A stretch of DNA of 64,000 bases. Origin: Rhizophagus clarus (Eukaryota > Glomeromycota > Glomeromycetes > Glomerales > Glomeraceae). Below the pieces are notes generated by a model. It did not search any database. It was not told the origin of the DNA and was given only the letters and a program-made list of their open reading frames with translations. The stretch lies in the NCBI GenBank assembly GCA_015698045.1, contig BLAL01000160.1, forward strand, positions 682,001-746,000, read 5' to 3'. This document shows, piece after piece, positions 10,609 through 21,997 of this stretch (positions are counted from its first letter, which is position 1; every line of letters starts with the position of its first letter). The translations under genes and the position numbers were made by a program.

Positions 10609-11994
10609 ATGGTTTCAAAACTTAATAACGATTGTTTACAAAACATTTTTGAATTTTTTGAAACTGATCAAAGTACGTTATTCAAATGTATCCTAGTCAG
10701 TCGTTCATGGTTTGAAATATTGGTACCTTATTTATGGGAGAATCCGTTTTTGATCGTTCATCGTAAAGGGGCAGCGAATTCGAAGAAATTGCTCACAACA
10801 ATAATTACAATGTTTCCTTTTGATAAAAGTACGGAAGACAAGTTAAATTCATGTAAATATTATAAGGTTACCTATCATAGTTTTGAGAAATCATTTTGCA
10901 ATTATCTGAGCTTTATAAAAATTTTTAAATCCGTCGAATTTCATGGATTTATTGACAAATGTAGTCGCGTAACACCTTGGAAATATAGACCTTTTAAGAA
11001 ATATGTATCAAATGGCGTTAGGTTGCCCAGTCCTAGTTGTGTATATGATGAAGGTACGATTTCATCAATTTTAACACACCATATTTGCGATATTATTTTT
11101 AAGAATTGTACAAAAATCAGACAAATTGCTTTATTAAACATTTCTAGTAGATTAATGGATACTTGTTCTTTTAATAACTTTTCAAATATTTGTCAATTAG
11201 AAATTGGTAAAATTATATATCTCAGAAAGATATTTCATGATTGTAAAAACATTAAGAAGATTACAATTAATACATGCGACGGCAACTTTAATAATTCTGA
11301 TTATTTAATCAATTTCTTAAGAGCTCAACAAGGATTGAAAGCCATTCATCTTTTGAATCGTTCTAATTGTTTTGAATTTAATGAATTTGGACAATTAAAA
11401 CGATTCCCGAAGGAATTGTTAATACAAATATGTTCAATTGAAGAACTTGGTATAAAAAATTTTATGTTACCTTATGGGCAGGATTATATTCTTTCGAAAT
11501 TAAAACGTTTAGAAATTACTTTCGAGAAATGGCCTCCTCGAGTTGTTAATACATTTCAGAATGTATCATGTCCACTCTTGGAAGTTTTAATATTTCACGA
11601 TAGTCTTCCACCTTTAGATGTTTTGGCTGAATTTATAGAAAACACGAAAGGTCATTTACAATGTCTTCATATGAAACTTGTTAATCGTGAATATTATAAC
11701 ACTCATTTATTGTTAGAAACTATTACAAAATCGTGTCCAAAAATTATATCATTATCTACAGTTATCAACATAACAGAAGATTTGATTCTCTTGAAAAATT
11801 TATTAATTTCATGCAATGAACTGAAAAATTTCACTCTCGTGAGCATTAATGACATGAATCAATCATTTTTACAAGATCAGCTGAGAATGATAAATGAAAA
11901 CTGGGATGTTATTCATGAAAGATGTCTTATTAGGGAAGCAGGGACAAGGCCTAATATGTGGACAAGATTTAATAAATTTCATATTAAATTTTAA
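10609..11994 (+). CDS. F-box protein, 461 residues, intronless
   Basis: The N-terminal residues 3-48 form an F-box: leading LNNDCLQNIFEFF, then STLFKCILVSRSW and a closing W-ENPF, the usual Leu/Val/Trp pattern that binds Skp1. F-box proteins are substrate receptors of SCF ubiquitin ligases in the cytosol or nucleus. The remaining about 400 residues have irregular repeats of the form C..I..L.L.......L....C, resembling the degenerate leucine-rich repeats that follow the F-box in this large glomeromycotan family. The start is the first ATG after the T13-A16 tract, and the F-box begins right away, which supports it. The frame is intact from start to TAA. The target protein is unknown. Confidence 0.9.
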   Translation: MVSKLNNDCLQNIFEFFETDQSTLFKCILVSRSWFEILVPYLWENPFLIVHRKGAANSKKLLTTIITMFPFDKSTEDKLNSCKYYKVTYHSFEKSFCNYLSFIKIFKSVEFHGFIDKCSRVTPWKYRPFKKYVSNGVRLPSPSCVYDEGTISSILTHHICDIIFKNCTKIRQIALLNISSRLMDTCSFNNFSNICQLEIGKIIYLRKIFHDCKNIKKITINTCDGNFNNSDYLINFLRAQQGLKAIHLLNRSNCFEFNEFGQLKRFPKELLIQICSIEELGIKNFMLPYGQDYILSKLKRLEITFEKWPPRVVNTFQNVSCPLLEVLIFHDSLPPLDVLAEFIENTKGHLQCLHMKLVNREYYNTHLLLETITKSCPKIISLSTVINITEDLILLKNLLISCNELKNFTLVSINDMNQSFLQDQLRMINENWDVIHERCLIREAGTRPNMWTRFNKFHIKF

Positions 11995-12086
11995 ATCATT
12001 ATTTGCATTATTTGCATAATGAAGTTTTAATTTTTATTATCTTATTACCTGGCTAAGGATATTACTAGAGGTTAATTCCCCTAGTG

Positions 12087-12180
12087 TTACGTCCTAAATA
12101 CGTCTATGACGTGACGTGACTTAATATTACGTCACGTCACTTTGAATTTTTCTCTTCTCAGAGTTACGTCCAACATACGT
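12087..12180. repeat. ACGTC-rich inverted and direct repeats
   Basis: GTGACGTGAC (12111-12120) and GTCACGTCAC (12131-12140) are a perfect 10-bp inverted repeat with a 10-bp AT spacer. It is flanked by two direct copies of GTTACGTCC-A--ATACGTC at about 12087-12104 and 12162-12179. The cluster holds several TGACGT half-sites of the bZIP/ATF type. It lies 90-190 bp past the F-box stop codon; it could be a regulatory cluster or the remains of a transposon. Confidence 0.6.
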
Positions 12181-13740
12181 CATTAAGGCTGAGGGAGATA
12201 GTTGGATTAAATAACATTTTTATTGTATGTTAGATTTTGATATTGTAGTTTTTTTTAATAATAAATTTGATTTTTATCTAAAACGATAATTTAAAAAACA
12301 TCGCTGCTTGACATCCTTATACAATTATTTATTTGTGAAGAATTAGAAATAATAAATGCATATTAAATCTCTAGATGAGAGATAGGTTTAACTTCATATG
12401 AACTATTCTAAAAGATTTTATTAAATTGAAAAACCCATATTTAATTTGAATAATAAATAGTTACTATCAATTAAGATTGATTTAAAACATGTACAAGTTT
12501 AGATATTATTGAAAATTTGTTATACAGTAAGTCTCTAAAGTTAAATAATTTCATGGAATTTAATTATAACTTAGAACCTCCTGCCTATTTACTTTTAAAC
12601 TGATATCTAATAAATTAAATACGACGTATCTTGTTACTTTTGTTATCGGTAAAAAGTGTATCAGCCTCGATCTCATCATCATCATACTCATCATCATCAT
12701 TCATCACGGCTCAATGATAAATATCTACAGCTTCCCGTGAAACAACTATTACGCATTTAGAGTATTTTTAAAATATCAATAAGTAAAATATTATAATTTT
12801 ACCTTGTATACTTTTGCAATTTTTTATAACGAAACTGCCAATTATCAACTTTTCTTGGGCTATCACGCATAACGAGGTGTCTCTTTCGTACAAAAGGGTT
12901 TGTTTTGTAGGTTTATTAGTAAAAACGCCAATTATCTACTATTTCTAGTGATATTTAGGTTTGCATCTGGTCGCCAGTAATAAGTATGGTTGAGCTTTGC
13001 TGATTAGTATTTGAGGTCATAGCTCTAGTTAGGTTCTTCCATGTTGTAAGGTCGGTGTTCCTTTTTCTCATACGTGAAAGATTAAATCTTATCCTGGAGG
13101 AGGGCATATCTGTGCTTTGACTAGTTCTAAGATCTTGTCACTCGCATTCTAAATTTTTTTTTTTTTTATTTAGCAAATTTAGGACGCAAACCGGTTGGAT
13201 TTAATTTAAATCCACAAAAATATTTTGGGCACATTCAGTTACGATTAATCAACTTCTTGAATTTATTCTCTTTATATGAAAAAACCTGCAACAATCTTGT
13301 ACATAGAGCCAAAGTGAGTACGTGGATCTCATTCTTATTTGTAAAGTGAACCAATACCTTCCTCATTAAAATCTTTAAACAAAAAACTAACTACATTCGT
13401 GCGTAACGTAAGGTAGTGAAATTCGCATGAGATTACATTACTCCCCTTAAATAAGGCACAACGTAAGATGAAATTTTTTTACTCTCTTACATATGTCACG
13501 AAATTGCTCTATAACCTCTCTTCATTGTTACATAAAATTTTCTATTACTGTTATTTATTAATGGTCTTACATTGTAAGGACTATGGATTCAATATATGTA
13601 TGAATGACACACGAATATTCCATCTCCTCCTCCTATAGATAACAAAAAAATATATATATGGTACTTAATTTCTTTGTTTCTTTTTAAAAAGAGAAAATAA
13701 TTATGATTTTCCGTCCTTATTAACGTTCCCAAGGAAGATA
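12181..13740. other. Intergenic, no gene seen
   Basis: Holds a short ATC-type microsatellite (about 12675-12712) and two diverged copies of a GCCAATTATCWACT motif (about 12836 and 12928). From 12830 to 13150 composition is more balanced than its surroundings, but no exon could be justified on either strand. Confidence 0.45.
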
Positions 13741-14225
13741 CAGTCGGCCCTCGATATAACGAAGTAGGCGTCCAGGCAGTCCAGGCAGATGCCTTCGTTA
13801 TAAGAAAATTCCTAATGCTATGATGAACTATTTGGTATAATGAAAATATTTGGTATAATGCGGTAAAATATAAAATGTCATGAACATGAGAGCAAAGGAA
13901 ACTACAAAATATAAATCATCCATCTCTTATAAAATGGATTGAAATAAATAAAAATCGCTTATTTGAGAAAAATTTCATGAAATCCAACATCAAATTTCCT
14001 TTAATATTAAAATTTATTTCTGTAAAACCTTCGTTATACATATTAAAAAAAAAGTTCGTTTTAATGAAAATTCGTGTTGTTTGTATATGCAAACTTCGGT
14101 ATACCACATTTAATTGGTGATATTCGGTATAATGAGAATTTTCTCATTAAAAATCGGTACCACGTTGAAGATTCGTTGTATTGTGAAATTCGTTATATCA
14201 AAATTCGCTATAAAAAGGTCGGCTG
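13741..14225. mobile_element. pogo/Tc1-type MITE, 485 bp, with TA duplication
   Basis: The left end begins CAGTCGGCCCTCGATATAAC and the right end, reverse-complemented, begins CAGCCGACC followed by TATAGCGAA, an imperfect inverted repeat of about 22 bp. TA flanks both sides (13739-13740 and 14226-14227), the duplication made by Tc1/mariner/pogo transposases. The interior repeats TTYGGTATAATG and TTCGTTATA motifs in both orientations. The minus-strand frame at 13916-14107 lies wholly inside and is not a gene. Confidence 0.8.
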
Positions 14226-14962
14226 TATTCAGTTTTAAAAGTGCAATAAAATTTACCACTTCGCTGCTTCTATTCTAATAATTATTTTTTCCATAGCTTA
14301 AAATCATTCGTCAAAACATCGAGATATCATTTTAGATATTATATATATAATATTAACCATGTGTATCTCACTCGGATTTTTAATATTTTTATACCGTATA
14401 CTATTATATGCACGCGTATGCTTACACAAACAGTACTTGACAATAATCATTTTAGAGATGATCAAGAAAAATATTTTTCAGGGATTAGTGAATATAAATG
14501 AATGAATAGAAATAAATATCAAGTTAATAAAAATTTTCTCGATTCATCCGTTTAAAATTTCTCATGTGCAATATATATATATATATTTTTTAAGAGGTAC
14601 GAATATTTTGTGAAAAATCATAAAAATTAACGTGTGGTTGATAAAAATTACGCAAACACATTGAAAGTAGAAACTTGTCAATAGTTGTCAAATTCGAATT
14701 CACGACGAAACACAAATATCCATGAAAATTAACAAAGATACAACATACATAAATTCTTTTTACTTTTTTGCTTTGTTCAAAAAATTTGAGTTAATTGTAT
14801 TCAATTAACAGCTATTTTATTAACGTACTATTTTAAATACTAAAAAAAGTTGATACACATATATCTAAAAATCATGACTTTATCATGGTATATAATAAAT
14901 AATTATGGGGGAGTAAATATATCGTTCTTCGACCGATATCTCCATCCAATAACTGAGTTATG
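14226..14962. other. Intergenic, no gene seen
   Basis: Plain AT-rich sequence with TA microsatellites near 14340 and 14572. Confidence 0.5.
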
Positions 14963-15336
14963 TTCAGTCATTAGGAATAATACGGCGACCAATAGAAATT
15001 ACAGCTATTTGCAAAAAGAATGGACCACGCAATTCGTTTTTGACTGCGTATGAAATTTTTCATACGCATTCATACGCAGGTCAGGTGTATAGTAAGTTGA
15101 TAGAACTATACATATAACTGCAGATGCAACATACGGGAAGATTCAAAAATGAATTTGGCAGTCCAGGTATTACCATGCGTATGGCTGCGTATGAAAATTT
15201 CAAAAACGAATTGCGTGGTCCATTCTTTTTGCAAATAGCTGTAATGCTACTAATACCTGACTTCAATATTGTACCAATATTGGATTCTTACAAAAATACC
15301 GGTTATTAAAATCCCGCATATTCCTAATCGTCTGAA
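14963..15336. mobile_element. Fold-back element, copy B (374 bp)
   Basis: Ends are inverted (TTCAGTCATTAGGAATA on the left, TATTCCTAATCGTCTGAA on the right). An inner arm of about 46 bp, starting ATTACAGCTATTTGC at about 14998, recurs exactly inverted near 15198-15244. Further in, CATACGC motifs are also inverted. The two opposite-strand frames here (15081-15266 minus, 15124-15309 plus) give the same short peptide because they read the two arms of the hairpin; they are not genes. Confidence 0.75.
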
Positions 15337-16430
15337 AGATAACTAATCATTAAATTTATTAGCTACAAATACATTATATTAAAGACGTGTAATAAAAAAA
15401 TTTGAATAATTACAGTTCACGAAGTAAATATCCGGAATTTATTGCAACATATAAAAACAATGCAAATTTTATTTTTATTTTTATTTTTATTTCAACTTCA
15501 TACTATTACTAGTTTAATGTACATAGATAAACATACTTTAAAAATTAATAATTTACCATATACCCTTTTTCTTTCTCTGACCATACTAATCTAACCAAAT
15601 ATGGAAATTAAAGAAAAAATTCTTAATTAGTATTATCTTATTCCAGAAAATTACGTCTTTCATACTGTGTTTTTTTTTATAATTCACATAATTAGACTGC
15701 GATTAACAATTGTTCTAATTATTTCTGTATGTTATTAACTCCCGGCTCCTCTACAGCTTAGCTTATACATTTTAACGTTAATGTTGGTATCATGAGTTTA
15801 TGTTGCCACTAATGAATAATTAGGTAAATATGTGGTCCGGATAATTATGTCGTCAACTGTATTTGTTTTAATTCGTGATCCGCCAGTAAACCATAAAATT
15901 TAAATTAGTGACATTTAGGTGAAAGTTATATATAATTTTATTAGTGACGTGAATTGCAGATCTAGCAATGCAAGGGTACCAATTTTTTAAATGTAATATC
16001 ACATAACTTTATAGGCACGACATATAAATGTGTTATTCGATTATCTTTTTACCAAAAATTCGGTAAATTTTTTAAGCACTAAAAAATACTTTACTAAAAG
16101 CTGAAATATCAAATTTAAAAAAAAATCAAAACTTGAAAATTCAAAAATATTTAAGGATAACTCACCATCCAGTGATTGCATTCAGCTCATTGGATTCCTC
16201 TCATCGAGACGCATCTAGTAATTTTATGTCTCTGGAATCAATAGAAAGTCAAAATACTTTCATGGACATTGTAGATTCCAAATTATCAATAAAATATTAT
16301 ACTTATCACCGCCAAATTATATATATATATTACTGGTGGATTAATAAAAAACAAGTGATTGTACTTTGAAAATCACATTATTGTAATACTCCGACCCTGT
16401 CACAAAGGGACTTTCTAAGAAGTGTACTAT
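15337..16430. other. Intergenic; possible coding relic near 16150-16290
   Basis: Mostly plain AT-rich DNA. From 16150 to 16290 composition is more balanced and a frame is open on the plus strand, but there is no splice support and no family match, so I do not call a gene. Confidence 0.4.
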
Positions 16431-16890
16431 GCTCCATCCTGTAGAATTTACGCATAGTACCATGGCGTTCTGCCCAAACCGGTCCTATCGCAGGAAGCTG
16501 GTACTCACAAACTTACTGAAAGTAAGCGCCTATGCTCCAACCCTCGCACAATATTATACCGCTCCAAATAATTCTCAACCAGCCCTGCTGTGAGACTGGT
16601 ACTCACAGGCTTACAAAGTAAGCATGCTATGCTCCCACTCATGCATAGCATCATGCTGCTCCCCTATAAAATTTACTCATAGCACCATGCCGTTCCATTC
16701 AACCGATTTTATCGCGGGACTGCAGCAAAATCTGGTATCCATGAACTTATTAAAGCAAACGCCTTGCTTCAACCCTCGCATAGCACTATACCGCTTCAAA
16801 TAATTCCCAACCAGCCCTACTGTGAGACTGCAGCTAAGCTGGTACTCACAGCTTACAAAATAAGCATGCTATGCATAGCATCATGCTGCT
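16431..16890. repeat. 227-bp tandem duplication, GC-richer island
   Basis: Two diverged units follow each other, 16431-16657 and 16658-16890. Shared landmarks in order are: a GCTCC start, ARAATTTAC-CATAG-ACCATG, a TATCGC block, CTGGTAYYCA, CAACCCTCGCA, ATAATTC-CAACCAGCCCT, TGTGAGACTG, CTGGTACTCACAG, CTTACAAARTAAGC and ATGCTATGC. Each unit ends with hairpin-prone GCTTAC/GTAAGC and GCATAGC motifs. GC content is visibly higher than the flanks. No open frame spans it, and neither unit resembles a tRNA, 5S or known SINE that I can recognise. Confidence 0.75.
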
Positions 16891-18466
16891 CCGACAAAAG
16901 TACCCCATGAATTTTTTTTACGTATAAGATCTACACATCAAATCTGGGAAATCATTGAAATTATTATAAAACTGAATAATTCCAATATTTCTAAATACCT
17001 TGCGACGAGATATATAACATACATAGATCCCCACGATTTCACGTAAGCTATCCATCCTAAACTTTTTTGCTCCTTCTTTTCCTTCTCATTCTTTCAGTTT
17101 CACTCTTATTTGTTCCTCTTTACGCTCTCTCACTTTCTTTTTTCTCCATCCAAAAAAAAAAAAAAAAAGGAGTTTTTAAATAGGTTGGTTTACATAATAC
17201 CATGGAGATTAGCTTAGAAACACGTAGAATTTCACACATTTCTGCAAGAGAGAGAAAATGAACAAATGAATCACACTCAAGACTCAAGTAAATAATGTAA
17301 TTCCAGATAAATTTATTTCAAGAGTATAAGTGTAGGTATCACTAATGTGTCTCATTTTTTGAAGATCTACAACTTCCTCTAATCATAACCCTAGGTCGTC
17401 GAAGAAGAGCAATTCTTGGGAACGTTACGAATTTAAATAAAAAAGATGGAGAGGACGATTATATAAATCTGTTAATTATAGTCAAATTATAAAAAATTCT
17501 GTCATAACTAGACAAATATTTTACGCATCAGTAAAAAAATTTTTCTCGCAAAAGTGATTACTGATCGTGTGATACATGTGATTACGCATAAAATTTTTCA
17601 CATCCCGCCAATCTCAAAATTTAACAGAGTAATAAGCTGAGATTTGTAATGATAATTAGCATTAAACACGATGTCATTTATAGAAATTAGTGAATCTGAA
17701 TTTATGGAGATTGTGGAGACATTAAATTTGCTTTATTTTAATATAAGTATATTTGATAAATTTGGTTTATTAATTTAAAATGGATAATAGTTAATAGCGG
17801 TACGTAGTGCTTCATCATTCAGTTTATTCAGTTTGGCGGCTTATGATAAAATCCGTATGAACTTAAATGGATAACTGATAATTTATTAAAACGACTGTAC
17901 TATATTTTTGTAATATATACATAAGAAGAGCCAGTTCACGATGATTCATTATAATAAAGTATAATTGATAGTTTACGTAAGCTACGGGCTATCATGTAAT
18001 CCTCTTATTCAACCAACCAACGAGGGCCAAAAATCAATAATTGTGAATATTATAAATTGTGATTCATGATTAATAATTTTGAATGTGATTTGATTTAAAA
18101 TTTACAAATATTATTATATATGATTTGATTTATTGAAACAATATAGGCGATAAAATTATTTAACGTTTTACTGTGAATATGATAACCTTGATAATAAATT
18201 TAACCCGAGTATAAAATTTGGATTAGAATATTATTTAAAGTTTATAAATTTATTTTCATTATCCAAATCGATTAAAAAATGTATATATATATATATTTTT
18301 TTAGGAAAAGCAAATCAAATCACGTATCATTTCATGAATCGTTATTATAATATTGGAACACTGATCTCATAATATTAATAGCGAAAAGAACTAAAATAAC
18401 TAAAACAGTAAAGTTGTAAAGATTAACATCCGATTTATTTTCGGTATAAGACATATTATAATATTT
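16891..18466. other. Intergenic, no gene seen
   Basis: AT-rich, with a pyrimidine-rich stretch at about 17075-17150. No credible open frame or RNA gene. Confidence 0.5.
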
Positions 18467-18697
18467 AGTCATAGTTACAATATATGTAATGTATATACGA
18501 TTAGATATATTATACGTTAAAAAACTATAACTATGACTTTTAAGGAAAATTTAGTCCTTAAAAGCCACAAAAAATCATCACGATAGTCTAAAGACGCGTA
18601 AATTTAAATCAAACTCAAACTCAAGGAAAAAATTCTAATTATACTAATTTATACTACTAATTTATACTCTATTTATACTAATTTCATAAATTAGTAT
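18467..18697 (+). promoter_or_regulatory. Stem-loop cluster upstream of secreted-protein gene
   Basis: Three perfect inverted repeats stand within 230 bp: AGTCATAGTTA (18467-18477) with TAACTATGACT (18528-18538); CTTTTAAGGA (18537-18546) with TCCTTAAAAG (18555-18564); and ATACTAATTT (18675-18684) with AAATTAGTAT (18688-18697). They lie 120-350 bp before the start codon at 18819. They could be binding sites for dimeric regulators or transcribed structures; the sequence does not decide. Confidence 0.45.
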
Positions 18698-18818
18698 GAA
18701 ATATAAATATGACCAGAAAAAAATTCTCCAAAATTGTAAAAAAAAATTTTTCTTTTTTTACTCTTAAAAATTCTTAAAATAAAAAATACAAGCTCCAAAA
18801 AAAAAAAAAAAAAAAAAA

Positions 18819-19118
18819 ATGATTCGTAATGCTTCACTCATTTTGGTTCTCTTATCAATTCTTGCTCTTTTTACCGTAACCGGGTTGGCAAATCCTGTAA
18901 CATTTCAATCCAACGCACCTGAAACTCAAGAACTCTGTGAAACTTCAACTCTCATATTTGATCATGGATTCTTACCTGATGAAAAATCTCAATATCAAAT
19001 GGAAATTCCACAATATTATATCTTTGATATTCATACTTGTATCAAGAATTGTTTTAAATATAGCAGGGATTGTATTACATTTAAACGTTGTATTAAAAGA
19101 TGTATTGCAGATTGTTAG
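18819..19118 (+). CDS. Small secreted cysteine-rich protein, 99 residues
   Basis: Residues 1-24 form a classic signal peptide: Arg3, a Leu/Ile/Val core, and a GLA-NP cleavage site after Ala24. The mature 75 residues carry seven Cys at 40, 74, 78, 85, 91, 95 and 99. The last six fall in a compact C-terminal block with C-x3-C, C-x6-C, C-x5-C, C-x3-C and C-x3-C spacing; the pair C74-x3-C78 and C91-x3-C95 is spaced like the helical hairpin of alpha-hairpinins. The protein ends on Cys99. Size, signal and Cys content fit a secreted effector candidate or defence-type peptide; which one cannot be told. An odd Cys number leaves one free or allows a dimer. A run of 22 A directly precedes the ATG. Confidence 0.8.
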   Translation: MIRNASLILVLLSILALFTVTGLANPVTFQSNAPETQELCETSTLIFDHGFLPDEKSQYQMEIPQYYIFDIHTCIKNCFKYSRDCITFKRCIKRCIADC

Positions 19119-21965
19119 GAACTCGCTCGTGTTATGTACTGTATAGTGAATGGTGATGCAGAATTTATAATAAATTTTGGTTAAGATATTGTCACAAGAA
19201 TTTATGTTAATTTTTTGTTGTAAGATATGTATTTTTATTTTACGTTCCGCAAATTCTACAAAAGTGCGAAAATAGCATGATTAACACGTGACCAAATAAT
19301 CATCACGTTAGAAAAATGTCGGAGGAAATCCGTATTATTTCAAATCATCAAACATAAAATCAAACAATGAGATTATGACTCCTTAACTTGACCTATTTAT
19401 AAATAATTAAAACCTGTTTTAATAAAAGAAAAAAAAAACCGGTTTTCTCAAAATTTTCCTCGATTTATTATTATTTATTTAATTACGGAAATATAATAAA
19501 TAAAATTCACCGGTTTCGATAATAGTATGATAATAAACAATAAACTAATAACAATAAAATAAATTCAATTTTATAAATTATTTTTTTATTATTATTATTA
19601 TTTTTTTTTAACATAAATTACATAAATTATTATATAAATTTCGATCCAAATTTGTAACATAATCAACATAATCCCTGAGAATATATGACAAGTTAGATCT
19701 TTAATTATAATAAAGGAAAAATCCTATTATTTTGGGAGATCAACCCTTAATATAAAAAAAAAATATCATATGCTTCATTAAATAATAATAGGGTTTAAAA
19801 ACATCGTTTGATGATTATTATTTATTTGATCATCCTATGGATTACAACACACAAAAAAAAAATGCCGATGCAGATCCTTCGAAAAAAATTTCTCTTTTAT
19901 ATAGAAGAATAAGGCAAACAAATATTTAAAAAGGGTTTTTCATCGGATTTTAATACTACAAATGGTTATTTTGTTTTGAATATTATTTAGTAAATCCCTT
20001 AAAACATTTTAAAACCGGGGTATATTATATTTTGACATCTGCCCGACGAATATCTTGTTTTATTCTTGATTTACATGACTGTTAATCTCCGTGGGATAAA
20101 ATATATCCGTAATTTTTCGATGACAGGCAGACAATCCCACGTAGCACGTGACATGAAAGAACACGGAATTAACACGGAAATTCCCGCCAAAAAATCAGTA
20201 GGCTGAAAGCAAAACGGTAGGACCATTTTTAATCGTATGCAAGAAACAAGTAAAAAACCAGTTTTTATAATACAAATCATGTATAACAAGAATCAAATCA
20301 AGATTATGTTGCATTTTTTACTTATCAATACTGATTCTTTGTTCCAACATTCTCCGAGGGTTACAATCGTTACATTATCCCCCTTAAAAAAATTTTAAGT
20401 AATTGATCTTAACTCCATTAAAAAAAAAAAAAAAAATATTATCTATCGAAAGTCTGTGCATTCCTTTGATAATGCAAGAACTTTACGTACAATACGTACA
20501 TTAAATTAATTGGTTTAAGTGAAACAATGTCGTGCATTTTATGGAGTAAAAAAAAAAAAAAATTTGTATTGTCATGTATAATAATAATATTAAAAGGTTT
20601 TTTTTGTATTTAACCTAATTTAGGTTACAATATATCGTTATAATTAAGTTAACAACGATTCTTTTACTATTTTTAAAACAACCAAAGGAGGAATACACGC
20701 TTTCGAAATAAGTTTCATTGGTTTTTATTATTGAATTTTTTATATATTTTGTACTAATGTTTGATATTTAATGTTTATCATTACACAATGAGTTTTTCCG
20801 AATTTCCCTTAAAAAAAAACCAATTGTTCTTCTTAATCCCTTCTTTTTTTTTTTTTACCCCTTAGTATTTACAAACACCAATAAACTTTTATCAATTACA
20901 AACAACAATAATAAGTTTAATGACCTATAAGATAATAAATTCATGAAAACCAATAACTTTAAAAGTTGACAATACGTAATTACGAATTATATGGTTTGAT
21001 TATATGAGTATTATATGAGTATTATATGATTTTATGAATCATAAACTTATTTAAACTTATTTTATCTTATTTTAACTTATTTTAACTTATTTTAGCTTAT
21101 TTGATTTTAACGCTACTACATAAATTGAAATGATTGTTGTTGTTGTTATTTTGTTGTTGGTTGTTTTTGTTGCTATAACTGTTGACTGTTATTATGTGTT
21201 TTTGTTGTTGTGTTGTTTATCTTCTTTGTTATTCGAGTCCCTGTTTGATATATACTATATCAAAAAAAGAAAGTATTTCCTAATTTATAATGAATTGAAA
21301 CTTTAGTTGGACCATTTGTTGGGGCTTTCGTATTTTCGTTTAAGATTTTTAAAGATTTTTTGGCGTAAAAAAAAAAATATTGTTTTCTTCTCGGCTGAAT
21401 TATTTATTTTTTTTTTTTTTTTAAGATCTCTTTAAAAAAAAAAAATTCACTCTAAGAACTATTGTAAGAATGTAAGAAAAAAAAAAAAAATACATGAAAC
21501 AAACAAAGAAAAAAATTGGGTTTGACTTCATTCGTTTAAAAAATTTTTAACTTTTTCTTACGTAAACAAAATGATTCTTTCGAAAAAAAGAAAAATTTTA
21601 TTTAAAAATGGTATCAACTGGTATCTCGGCGTAACGGAGTCAAGCTGGAAAGGGTGGAAAGATCGTAACACCGGCAACCGAAAGAAGTTACACATTTTAT
21701 AATAGGTTAAAAATGACTTGTCCATAATCTTTATTAAACCAAATTCGATATCATCATTATGGGTCTACTCTGTACTTTGTCACACTATTCTTTATAGGTA
21801 ACGTTTAGTAACACTGAGCAATAAATAGAATAACTTTAAAAAAAAAAAAAAAAGAAGAAAAAAAAAAAAAGGAAGAAAAAAAAAAGAAAATCATACAACA
21901 AAAAAAATATGATAAATTTGGATAATAATAATAATAATGATAATGAAAGAATAAAAAAAGAGTAA

Positions 21966-21997
<32 letters not shown>

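Noticed and set aside
15081-15309. Opposite-strand frames giving the same short peptide
   Set aside because: Explained by the two arms of the fold-back element.
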